46,347 nucleotides of DNA from Rhodospirillales bacterium. Its GTDB lineage: Bacteria; Pseudomonadota; Alphaproteobacteria; Rhodospirillales; Magnetospirillaceae. Under the pieces are notes generated by a model, which saw only the letters and a list, made by a program, of their open reading frames with translations, had not been told where the DNA came from and did not search any database. Every line of letters starts with the position of its first letter. Positions within the stretch are counted from its first letter, which is position 1. The DNA lies in NCBI GenBank assembly GCA_014380005.1, contig JACMKT010000017.1:1-46347 (forward strand), written 5' to 3'. The position numbers and the translations under genes were made by a program. Below, piece after piece: positions 16,927-24,868 of the stretch.

Positions 16927-19029
16927 ATGATCGCGCATAGTGTGGCGGACCAGCTGAGCCTGATCGACCGGGCGGTGACCACGCTTACCCGTTCCACCGA
17001 AGCCCTGCTGCGTGCCACCGACGAGGCCGCACTGCTGGAGGACATCTGCCGCATCGCCGTGGATGTGGCCGGATACCGGCTGGCCTGGGTCGGCTATGCC
17101 CGCCCCGATGAACAGAAATCCGTCCGCCCCGTCGCCATCGCCGGACGCGGCCAAAGCTATGTGCAGGAAATCTCGGTGTCGTGGGCCGATACCGAGTTGG
17201 GCCGAGGCCCCATCGGCACCGCCATCCGCACCGGACGGTCCCAAGTGGTGCACGACACCACCCAAGACCCCCGCTTCGCCCCGTGGCGCGACGCCGCCGC
17301 CCGCCACCATTTCCGCTCGGTCCTGTCGCTGCCCTTGGGCCAAGGCGACGACCGCATCGGCACGCTGAACATCTATGCCTCGGAACGCGAGGCGTTCGAC
17401 GCCGACGTGGTCCGCCTGATGGAGGATCTGGCCCGCAACCTGACCTACGGCATCGGCGCCCTGCGCATGAAGGCCGAGCACGAACAGGCGGTGCGCGATC
17501 TGGCCGAATCCGAGGAACGCTACCGCTCCCTGATCGAACTGACCCCCGACGCCATCATCGTCCACAGCCAGGGCACCATCCTGTTCGCCAACGCGGCCTC
17601 GGCCCGCATATTCGGCACCGAGCAATCCAATCTGTTGGGCCGCCGCGTGCTGGATCTGATCCACGACGATTTCCAGGTTGAGGTGGCACGGCGCATCGCC
17701 AACCCGCCCATGCAGCGCCAAGTCACCGAGTACCGCATGCGGCGCATGGACGGTTCCGAGTTCGAGGCCGAGGTGGCCGCCACCACCATCACCTTCCACG
17801 GCCTGCCCGCCCGCATCCTGGTGATCCGCGACGTCACCGACCGCAAGCAGGTCCAGCAGCAATTGGTCCAGGCGGCCAAGCTGGCCACCCTGGGCGAGAT
17901 GGCCGCCGGGCTGGTGCACGAATTGTCCCAGCCGCTGAACATCATCCGCCTGACCGCCGAGGGCGCCTTGCTGTTCATCGAGCGCGGCAAGGCGACCCAG
18001 GACTTCCAGTCCCAGCAATTCCAACTGGTGGCCGATCAAGCCCAGCGCACCGCCGAGATCATCGACGACATCCGCATCTTCTCGCGCCGCGACACCAGCC
18101 CGGTGCAGGCCTTCGACGCCACCGCCGCGGTGGCCTCGGCCCTGGGGGTGCTGGAAGGCCAGTTGCGCACCGACGAAGTCATCCTGACCACCGACCTGCC
18201 CGATCTGGCCGTGCTGATCCGGGGCCGCCGGGTTCAGTTGGAACAGGTGGTGATAAACCTAGTGTCCAACGCCCAGCACGCGCTGAAGGAAAAGCGCGAT
18301 ATGGCAGGCGGCGATTGGCACGCGGAGATCACCGTCTCGGCCAAGCGCCAGGACCGTAACCTGATCATCACCGTGGCCGATAACGGCCCCGGCATCCCAC
18401 CCGCCGTGCGCGCCCGCATCTTCGAGCCGTTCTTCACCACCAAGGAAGCCGGGCGTGGCACCGGTCTTGGCCTGTCGGTCAGCTTTGGCATCATCGCCAG
18501 CATGGGCGGCTGCCTGGAAGTGGTGGACCAAGCCTCCACGCCTCTCCATAAGCAAGGGGCCTGCTTCGCCATCACCCTGCCGGTGGACGAGGACAGCACT
18601 CTGGCGGTGGCCCTGGACAAGGATCAGGTGCCCGAGCCGGCGGCCATGGACAGCCACATCATGGTGGTGGAGGACGAGCCCACGGCGGGTGCGACCCTTG
18701 GCCGCTATCTGAAGGAATTGGGCTACCGCGTTACCGTGTGCATCAATGGCAACGAGGCGTGGAAGGTGTTCTGTGCAGACCCCGCCGACGTGGTCATCAC
18801 CGATCTGCGCATGCCCGCAGGCGGCGGCGAGCAATTGGTGGAGAAGTTGCGGGACTTCGACCCCTTGATGCCCATCGTCATCGTCACCGGACATCTGGGC
18901 GCCACCGAAAGACTGGCAGACAATCTTAATGACGACCGTTGCGCAGTACTGAAGAAGCCAATCCCCCTGGGCAAACTGGCCGAGATCATCGCCACGTTCC
19001 TAAAACCGCCGGCGGATGACGAACAGTGA
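16927..19029 (+). CDS. Hybrid GAF-PAS histidine kinase with receiver domain
   Basis: Cytoplasmic hybrid kinase of about 700 residues; no membrane segments. Order: helical start, GAF domain at about residues 30-180 (AGYRLAWVGYARPDE ... LPLGQGDDRIGTLNIYA), a PAS domain at about residues 190-315 ending VIRDVTDRK, a HisKA domain with H331 in LVHELSQPLN, an ATPase domain (NLVSNAQHAL, DNGPGIP, GTGLGLS), and a C-terminal receiver with phospho-acceptor D626 in VVITDLRMP. The HELSQPLN box is the form typical of DctB/FixL-like kinases. The start is uncertain: ATG at 16927 has a G run just before it, but ATG at 16909 or 16861 is also in frame. A LuxR-type response regulator follows after 90 bases and is the likely partner. 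Confidence 0.92.
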   Translation: MIAHSVADQLSLIDRAVTTLTRSTEALLRATDEAALLEDICRIAVDVAGYRLAWVGYARPDEQKSVRPVAIAGRGQSYVQEISVSWADTELGRGPIGTAIRTGRSQVVHDTTQDPRFAPWRDAAARHHFRSVLSLPLGQGDDRIGTLNIYASEREAFDADVVRLMEDLARNLTYGIGALRMKAEHEQAVRDLAESEERYRSLIELTPDAIIVHSQGTILFANAASARIFGTEQSNLLGRRVLDLIHDDFQVEVARRIANPPMQRQVTEYRMRRMDGSEFEAEVAATTITFHGLPARILVIRDVTDRKQVQQQLVQAAKLATLGEMAAGLVHELSQPLNIIRLTAEGALLFIERGKATQDFQSQQFQLVADQAQRTAEIIDDIRIFSRRDTSPVQAFDATAAVASALGVLEGQLRTDEVILTTDLPDLAVLIRGRRVQLEQVVINLVSNAQHALKEKRDMAGGDWHAEITVSAKRQDRNLIITVADNGPGIPPAVRARIFEPFFTTKEAGRGTGLGLSVSFGIIASMGGCLEVVDQASTPLHKQGACFAITLPVDEDSTLAVALDKDQVPEPAAMDSHIMVVEDEPTAGATLGRYLKELGYRVTVCINGNEAWKVFCADPADVVITDLRMPAGGGEQLVEKLRDFDPLMPIVIVTGHLGATERLADNLNDDRCAVLKKPIPLGKLAEIIATFLKPPADDEQ

Positions 19030-19048
19030 GTTTGTGTTGTTTTCTATA

Positions 19049-19063
19049 GACCCATCCTGGGTC
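19049..19063 (+). promoter_or_regulatory. Small hairpin between hybrid kinase and regulator genes
   Basis: GACCCA-TCC-TGGGTC at 19049-19063, followed by an AT-rich stretch ending in TTTT. It could be a weak terminator or attenuator between the kinase and regulator genes, or an operator for the regulator. The six-base arms make this uncertain. Confidence 0.35.
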
Positions 19064-19119
19064 CAGCTATATTTTCGTAATGCCAAAGGCCACCCGGCTG
19101 CGGCGGGGGAGAGTACCAC

Positions 19120-19818
19120 ATGCAAATCCTGGTCGCTGACGACCATAAGCTGGTTCGGGATGGCCTGAAGCCGTTCCTCCAGGAACTCAGCCCGGATGCG
19201 GAAATCCTGGACGCGGCCAATATCGACGAGGCCGTGGCGGTGGCTGCCAAGGCCGACCGCCTGGGATTGATCCTGCTTGATTTGATGATGCCGGGCATGG
19301 ACGGGCTGAAAGGCCTGGAAGTGCTGCGCGGCAAATGCCCCAACGTGCCGGTGGTGATCGTCTCGGGCTTCTCCAGCCGCGACCATGTTGTCGCCGCCGT
19401 ACAAGCCGGTGCCTCGGGCTTCATCCCCAAGACCGTCAGCGGCACCGCCATGGTCAACGCCCTGCGTCTGGTGCTGTCGGGTGAGAAATACCTGCCGTCG
19501 TCCACCTTCTTCGACGACCCATCCACCCAGATGCCCATGCCCAGCAACATGGCCACCGCCGCCAGACCGGGCGGGATGACACCCCCCTTCGACAAGCTGT
19601 CGCGGCGCGAAGCCGAAATCCTGATCCTGCTGGTGGAAGGCCGCACCAACAAGGAAATCGCCATCTCGCTGGAATTGCAGGAGATCACCATCAAGGTGCA
19701 TCTGCGCAACGTCTACCGCAAGATCGGCGCCGCCAACCGCGCCCAGGCCGTGCGCATCGCCATGTCCTCGGGCTGGATGCCGGCGGGCGTGGTTCAGCAA
19801 AGCGTTCCCTTGCCTTAA
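19120..19818 (+). CDS. Response regulator, NarL/LuxR family
   Basis: Transcription regulator of 232 residues. The receiver domain covers residues 1-120 with the acidic pair D7-D8, phospho-acceptor D54 in LILLDLMMPGMDG and K at FIPKTVSG. A proline- and methionine-rich linker at about residues 128-155 joins it to a LuxR-type helix-turn-helix (LSRREAEILILLVEGRTNKEIA ... VHLRNVYRKIGAANRAQAV shortened here). The upstream hybrid kinase is the obvious phospho-donor, though that kinase ends in its own receiver, so a phosphotransfer protein may act between them. Target genes are unknown. folK follows 49 bases downstream and may be cotranscribed. Confidence 0.94.
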   Translation: MQILVADDHKLVRDGLKPFLQELSPDAEILDAANIDEAVAVAAKADRLGLILLDLMMPGMDGLKGLEVLRGKCPNVPVVIVSGFSSRDHVVAAVQAGASGFIPKTVSGTAMVNALRLVLSGEKYLPSSTFFDDPSTQMPMPSNMATAARPGGMTPPFDKLSRREAEILILLVEGRTNKEIAISLELQEITIKVHLRNVYRKIGAANRAQAVRIAMSSGWMPAGVVQQSVPLP

Positions 19819-19867
19819 GAGCCATTCTGGAGGATTGTTGCGCCCTTCCACGTTTCGGGCAGCAGCA

Positions 19868-20359
19868 ATGGCCACCGTTTTCCTGGGTTTGGGGACCAAT
19901 CTGGGCAATCGCCCGGCCAATTTGACCGCCGCCATCGCGGCATTATCGGAATTGGGCGAAGTGGAAGCGTGCTCGCGGATTTTCGAGACCGCGCCGCTTT
20001 ACGTCACCGACCAGCCGGCGTTCCTCAACATGGCGGTCAAGCTCCGCACCGCACTGGCGCCACGTGAATTGCTGGCCGCCCTGAAATCCCTTGAGGATGA
20101 GTTGGGCCGCGTCGCCTCCGTCCGCTATGGCCCGCGCCTGATCGATCTGGACATCCTGCTTTACGACGACGTCGTCCTGAACCAGGACGTGCTGACCATC
20201 CCCCACCCCCGCCTGCACGAGCGCCGCTTTGCCTTGGTGCCGCTGGTGGAACTGGCGGCAAACGTCGCTCATCCGCTGTCGGGCCGCACCATGGCCCAGT
20301 TGCTTGCCGCCCTGCCGGTCGAGGACGATGTCGTCCCGACGGCAGAGGCCCTCGTTTAG
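19868..20359 (+). CDS. folK: HPPK, 6-hydroxymethyl-dihydropterin pyrophosphokinase
   Basis: Folate pathway enzyme that transfers pyrophosphate from ATP to 6-hydroxymethyl-7,8-dihydropterin; 163 residues from the ATG used here. Family motifs: VFLGLGTNLGNRPANL at the N-terminus, RYGPRLIDLDILLYDD near residue 90 (two metal-binding Asp), and PHPRLHERRFALVPL. The ATG at 19868 gives the usual family N-terminus. TTG codons at 19835/19838 lie immediately after GGAGGA and would add 10-11 residues, so the true start may be there. The stop codon lies inside a perfect 14-base tandem duplication. folB follows 29 bases later; folP is not in the window. Confidence 0.94.
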   Translation: MATVFLGLGTNLGNRPANLTAAIAALSELGEVEACSRIFETAPLYVTDQPAFLNMAVKLRTALAPRELLAALKSLEDELGRVASVRYGPRLIDLDILLYDDVVLNQDVLTIPHPRLHERRFALVPLVELAANVAHPLSGRTMAQLLAALPVEDDVVPTAEALV

Positions 20360-20377
20360 AAAGCCTCGTTTAGAAAG
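20350..20377 (+). repeat. Perfect 14-base tandem duplication at the end of folK
   Basis: CCTCGTTTAGAAAG occurs twice in direct succession (20350-20363 and 20364-20377). The first copy contains the folK stop codon TAG. The second copy lies just before the folB ribosome site. It looks like a recent slippage duplication. Confidence 0.95.
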
Positions 20378-20388
20378 AAGGAACCTGC

Positions 20389-20769
20389 ATGTTCGCCAAG
20401 GCCAAAGACGCCAAGCTGTACCGCATCCTGGTACGCGATCTGGTGCTCAAATGCCTGATCGGCATCCACGCCCACGAATTGCTGGCGCCCCAGCGGGTGC
20501 GCGTCAACGTCGACATGGCGGTGTACGAACAGGCCGGGCCGTTGTCGGACGACATCGCCAATGTGGTGTCCTATGAGGACATCATCGAAGGCATCAAGCG
20601 CATGCTGGCCGACGGCCACATCAATCTGGTGGAGACCCTGGCCGAAAAGATCGCCGAACTATGCCTTGTGGATGCGCGGGTAAAATCGGTGCGGGTGCGA
20701 GTGGAAAAGTTGGATGTCTACGCCGAGGCCGCCTCGGTCGGCATCGAGATCGAACGCCGTCAAGACTAA
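20389..20769 (+). CDS. folB: Dihydroneopterin aldolase
   Basis: Cleaves 7,8-dihydroneopterin to 6-hydroxymethyl-dihydropterin and glycolaldehyde, the step just before FolK; 126 residues, full length. Family features are LKCLIGIHAHELLAPQRV near residues 20-37 (with the substrate-binding Glu), the NVVSYEDIIEGI segment, LVETLAEKIAE, and the end RVEKLDVYAEAASVGIEIER with the conserved Lys. It starts with ATG after AGAAGGAA. The order folK-folB is a short folate unit inserted between signalling genes. FolX is a close paralogue, but the context with folK supports FolB. Confidence 0.92.
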   Translation: MFAKAKDAKLYRILVRDLVLKCLIGIHAHELLAPQRVRVNVDMAVYEQAGPLSDDIANVVSYEDIIEGIKRMLADGHINLVETLAEKIAELCLVDARVKSVRVRVEKLDVYAEAASVGIEIERRQD

Positions 20770-20829
20770 AAGTTGCCTGATGGAAAGGCACCATGCGATA
20801 CTCGCGCCTCCAAGGGGGTAGCGCAATAG

Positions 20830-22989
20830 ATGGCACGGATCTGCCCTAGCCTAAGGATTTGGCCGAGTCTTAAGATTTGGGTGGGAGCGGCCTTACTGGC
20901 TGCTGCCGGCAGTGCGGCATCGACTTGGCAAATCATGGTCAGCCGCGATGCTCATATCCTGGCCGCCGAACAACTGGCGCTGTCACTCTCCAATGCTGCC
21001 GCCCAGCGCATCGCCGGTTCGTTGCGCAGTATGGATATCATGCTGTCCGACGCCGCCGAAAAGGTGGAAGACCCGGCCACGTTCGACCCGACGGTCACCG
21101 CCAATCTGCGCGCCAAACTGGATTCCTTTCCCGAACTGGAAAGCATGGGTCTGGTGGACAGCAAAGGTTGGTTGCGCCAAATCATCCATCGCGATGGCCC
21201 GCCACGCCCCATACCGGCGGATATTTCCGACAGGCCGCATGTGCGCCACCCGCAGGAACATTGGCGCGAGAACACGCTTTTCGTCTCGCCGCCGGTGAAG
21301 GAGCGGTTCACCGGCAACACCGTCCTACTGCTGTCGCGCCCCATCATCGGCCCGGACAAAACCTTTCGCGGCAGTGTCGGCATGGCCGTGCTGACCGCCT
21401 TCATCGACGATTCCCTGGCCTCGGTGGTGCCCGGCGAGGGCGATGCGGCAGGCGCCTTCAGCCCCGACGGCATCCTGTATAGCCGCCACCCGCGCGATGA
21501 CCGCTTCATCGGTAAATCCATCGCCGACAGCCCTCTGTACCGCGCCTATGCCGCCACCCCTATTGCCGGCACCGCCTTTTATGCCCCCAGTTTCTCGGAC
21601 GGGGTCGAACGCATCATCGGCTTCACCACGGTTCCCCACTACCCCGTGGTCGCCGCCGTTGGCATCAACCGCACCAAGGTGCTGGACCGTTGGCGCCGCG
21701 AGCTGTGGGTCCATGGCGGCATTCAAAGCGTATTCGTCGGTGTGATCTTTGCCTTGGCTCTGCGCCTGTCGCGCTCGGAACGGCGCCGCCGCTCGGTCAC
21801 CGAGCAATTGCTGTCCACCGAACGCACCCATGTGGAAACCCTGTCCCAGGCCGTCCACGACCGCACCGCCGAGTTGCACGATTCCCTGGCGGCACTGAGC
21901 GAGAGCGAGGAACGCTTCCGCTGCATGGTCGAGATTTCGCCGCTGCCGCTGGTGTTGACCCGCCGTTCCAACAGCCGGGTGGTCTATATCAATGCCCGCG
22001 CGGCGGAAGCCTTCGGCATACCGGTGGATAAGGCGGTGAACGAAGTCGCGCCCGATTACTGGGAAAAACCCACCGACCGCGCCACCATGGTGGCGGCACT
22101 GGCCGCCGACGGGCAGATCCTCAATCTGGAGGTCGTGCTCAAGCGCGCCAATGGCGAACGCTTCACCGCCCTGCTCTCCGCCGCCAACGTGACCCTGCGC
22201 GGCGAGGAGTTGGTACTGGTGGCCGTCCAGGACATCACCGAGCGCAAGCGGCTGGAGGAGGATTTGGGCCGCTCCAACCGCGATCTGGAACAGTTCTCCT
22301 ACGCCGTCTCGCATGATCTGCAGGAACCGCTGCGCATGGTGTCCAGCTACCTTGCCTTGCTGGAGCGCCGCTATGCGCCAAAGCTGGACGAGGAAGCCCA
22401 CGAATTCATCGCCTTTGCCGTGGACGGCGCCCAGCGCATGTCACGCATGATCACCGATTTGCTGGGCTATTCCCGCGTCCACCGGCAGGGCAACCAATTC
22501 GCGCCGGTGGAACTGGATACCGTGCTGGCCGATGCCATGGCCAATTTGTCCACCGCCATGGCCGCATGCGGCGCCGAAATCACCGCAGCGCCCCTGCCCT
22601 GCGTATGGAGCGATGCCAGCCAGCTGATGCGGGTGTTCCAGAATCTGATCGGCAACGCGCTGAAATACCGCGATGCCGAGACCGCCCCCCGCATCGTTAT
22701 CACCGCCGAACAAACTGCCGGCGAATGGATCGTCTCGGTGGCCGATAACGGCATCGGCATCGATCCCGCCCATACGGAACGCCTGTTCCAAATCTTCCAA
22801 CGCCTGCACCCGCGCGGCGCGTACGAAGGCAGCGGCGTCGGCTTGGCCCTGTGCCGCCGCATCATGGAGCGCCATCACGGCCGCATCTGGGTGGACTCCG
22901 CCGGAGAAGGCCTGGGGTCGGTGTTCCGCTTTGCGCTGCCGGTGGCCGCGCCGGCTGACATGGCCCCAGCGGTTCCTCAGCGGTCCTGA
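20830..22989 (+). CDS. Membrane Cache-PAS sensor histidine kinase
   Basis: Inner-membrane sensor kinase of 719 residues. A first membrane segment lies at about residues 13-36, followed by a periplasmic dCache-like domain to about residue 290 (FPELESMGLVDSKGW, VSPPVKERFTGNTVLLLSRP, SPDGILYSRHPRDDRFIG), then a second membrane segment at about 297-313 and a coiled coil. A PAS domain (about 360-475, ending VAVQDITERK) comes before a bacteriophytochrome-type HisKA with H495 in SHDLQEPLRM and an ATPase domain (NLIGNALKYR, DNGIGI, GSGVGLAL). It should sense a small ligand outside the cytoplasm. No response regulator adjoins it. Its 3' end overlaps the convergent amidotransferase gene by 13 bases. 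Confidence 0.93.
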   Translation: MARICPSLRIWPSLKIWVGAALLAAAGSAASTWQIMVSRDAHILAAEQLALSLSNAAAQRIAGSLRSMDIMLSDAAEKVEDPATFDPTVTANLRAKLDSFPELESMGLVDSKGWLRQIIHRDGPPRPIPADISDRPHVRHPQEHWRENTLFVSPPVKERFTGNTVLLLSRPIIGPDKTFRGSVGMAVLTAFIDDSLASVVPGEGDAAGAFSPDGILYSRHPRDDRFIGKSIADSPLYRAYAATPIAGTAFYAPSFSDGVERIIGFTTVPHYPVVAAVGINRTKVLDRWRRELWVHGGIQSVFVGVIFALALRLSRSERRRRSVTEQLLSTERTHVETLSQAVHDRTAELHDSLAALSESEERFRCMVEISPLPLVLTRRSNSRVVYINARAAEAFGIPVDKAVNEVAPDYWEKPTDRATMVAALAADGQILNLEVVLKRANGERFTALLSAANVTLRGEELVLVAVQDITERKRLEEDLGRSNRDLEQFSYAVSHDLQEPLRMVSSYLALLERRYAPKLDEEAHEFIAFAVDGAQRMSRMITDLLGYSRVHRQGNQFAPVELDTVLADAMANLSTAMAACGAEITAAPLPCVWSDASQLMRVFQNLIGNALKYRDAETAPRIVITAEQTAGEWIVSVADNGIGIDPAHTERLFQIFQRLHPRGAYEGSGVGLALCRRIMERHHGRIWVDSAGEGLGSVFRFALPVAAPADMAPAVPQRS

Positions 22990-24854
22990 TGCTTGAGGAA
23001 CGCCTCGAACATCAACAGCAGCCACAGCCCGGCGCTGTGATCGCGCAACCCCGCCTGATGCTGTTCAGCCATGCGGGCGATTTCAGCCAAGTTGAACAGA
23101 CCGCTTCCGGCAAGGGCCGGGCTGTGGGCCAGCATGGCAATACGCGCCCGTAACGGCCCTTTGAACCAACGCCGTAGCGGCATGGAGAAGCCCTGTTTGG
23201 GCCGGTACAGCAAGTCCCGATCCACCAGCGGTTCCGCCGCCCGCTTCAGCACCGCCTTGTCCAGCTTTACCACGGACGGCAGCAGCGCAGCCCATTCGGC
23301 CAAGCAATGGTCCAGCAGGGGGGCGCGCACCTCCAGCGAGTTGGCCATGCTGGCGCGGTCCACCTTGACCAGAATGCCGCCGGGCAGCCACGTCTTCATG
23401 TCGGCATATTGGATTTGCAGCAACGGATCGTCCGTGGGCGCCGCCAGCACATGCTTACGCAGCAGATCGCCGGCCCGGTAGCCCTGCATCTGCCGCCGTG
23501 CCTCGTCAGAAAACAGCCGGGCGCGGGTATAATCGTCCAGCACGGAGACGGCGTTGAAATAGGCCCCGGCAGTGTCCTCGGCCAATTCGCGGAAGGTGGT
23601 GCGGGCGCGCAGCCAACGCGGCGCCCAATCGGCCTTGGGGTAGACCCGCCCCAGCGCCCCGAACACAGGCTTGCGAAGGCCTTGCGGCAACAGGCGGCGG
23701 ATTTTTTCCGCGCGCACATGCATGGCGTAACGGCGGTAACCGCCGAACAGCTCGTCTCCGCCATCGCCCGACAACGCCACCGTCACCCGCTCGCGTGCTA
23801 CCTTGCACACCGCATAGGTGGGCATGGCGGAGGGATCGCCGAAGGGTTCGTCGTAGATGGCGGCCAGTCTATCCAGCAGATCCAAATCGTCGGGACTGAC
23901 CTCGCGCGACACATGATTGGTGTGGTAGCGCTCGGCCATGCGCCGCGCATAGGCGGATTCATCAAAACTGGCATCGCCGAACGAAATGGAGAACGTGCGC
24001 ACCGGGTCGGAGCTGGCCCCGGCCATCAACGCCACCACCGCGCTGGAATCCACTCCGCCCGACAGGAACGCCCCCAGCGGCACGTCCGAGATCATGCGCA
24101 TGCGGATAGCGCCCGCAAGGCGCGGACGCAATTCCTCGGCGGCTTCGTTCACGTTTAGAGACAGATGCTTGCCCATGGGAAGGTCCCAATAGGCCTCCAT
24201 GCGCGGGGCACCGCCGCGCCGCCAGATCAGCCGATGGGCCGGCGGCAGCTTGCGGATGGCCCGGTAGATGGACAGCGGATCGGGCACATAGCCATAGGCG
24301 AAGAAGCACTCCACCGCCTGGGGGTCAAGCTGGCACGGCGTGGCGGGATGGGCGCGCAGGGCCTTCAGCTCTGAACCGAAGGCCAGGGTGCCGTCGGGCA
24401 TGTCGGCGTAATACAGCGGCTTCTTGCCCAGGCGGTCGCGGGCCAGGAACAAGGTCTCGGCCTTTTCGTCCCACAGGGCGAAGGCGAACATGCCGCGGAA
24501 CCGCTCCACCGAGGCCGGACCCCAGCTTTCCCAGGCGTGGACGATGACTTCGGTATCGCTATGGGTGCGGAAGATATGACCCAGGGCCTCAAGCTCGGCG
24601 GCCAGTTCCTGGAAATTGTAGATTTCCCCATTGAACACCACCACCACCGAGCCGTCTTCGTTGTAGAGCGGCTGATGGCCACCGCCCACATCAATGATGG
24701 CGAGGCGCCGATGGGCCAAGGCGATGCCGGGGCCAAGGTGCTCACCATCACCGTCCGGTCCCCGGTGGTTGATGGACAAGTTCATGCGCCGCAGCACGGC
24801 ACCATCCATGGGACGGGCGTCGCGCGGGTCGAAGATGCCTACTAGGCCGCACAT
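22977..24854 (-). CDS. asnB: Asparagine-synthase-like amidotransferase of the XrtA locus
   Basis: Glutamine-dependent amidotransferase of 625 residues, the type found in exosortase A/exopolysaccharide loci. The nucleophile is C2 (MCGLVGIFD); the glutaminase domain shows NHRGPDGDGEH, RLAIIDV and FNGEIYNF. The synthase domain carries the PP-loop LSGGVDSSAVVAL near residue 265 and SGDGGDELFGGY. It probably amidates a sugar or sugar-acid of the polysaccharide, as in other EPS loci, rather than making free asparagine, but this is inference from context. A GGGGAGGG ribosome site precedes the ATG. It follows the xrtA fusion gene by 14 bases on the same strand. Confidence 0.94.
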   Translation of the reverse strand: MCGLVGIFDPRDARPMDGAVLRRMNLSINHRGPDGDGEHLGPGIALAHRRLAIIDVGGGHQPLYNEDGSVVVVFNGEIYNFQELAAELEALGHIFRTHSDTEVIVHAWESWGPASVERFRGMFAFALWDEKAETLFLARDRLGKKPLYYADMPDGTLAFGSELKALRAHPATPCQLDPQAVECFFAYGYVPDPLSIYRAIRKLPPAHRLIWRRGGAPRMEAYWDLPMGKHLSLNVNEAAEELRPRLAGAIRMRMISDVPLGAFLSGGVDSSAVVALMAGASSDPVRTFSISFGDASFDESAYARRMAERYHTNHVSREVSPDDLDLLDRLAAIYDEPFGDPSAMPTYAVCKVARERVTVALSGDGGDELFGGYRRYAMHVRAEKIRRLLPQGLRKPVFGALGRVYPKADWAPRWLRARTTFRELAEDTAGAYFNAVSVLDDYTRARLFSDEARRQMQGYRAGDLLRKHVLAAPTDDPLLQIQYADMKTWLPGGILVKVDRASMANSLEVRAPLLDHCLAEWAALLPSVVKLDKAVLKRAAEPLVDRDLLYRPKQGFSMPLRRWFKGPLRARIAMLAHSPALAGSGLFNLAEIARMAEQHQAGLRDHSAGLWLLLMFEAFLKHQDR

Positions 24855-24868
24855 GGGCGCCCTCCCCC

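Noticed and set aside
16759-18039. Long N-terminal extension of the secreted protein at 16087
   Set aside because: The extension is antisense to the hybrid kinase gene; a signal peptide with its own ribosome site starts at 16758.
22977-22989. Overlap of the Cache kinase and amidotransferase 3' ends as a sign of a frameshift
   Set aside because: Both proteins are complete and normal at their C-termini; a 13-base convergent overlap is ordinary.
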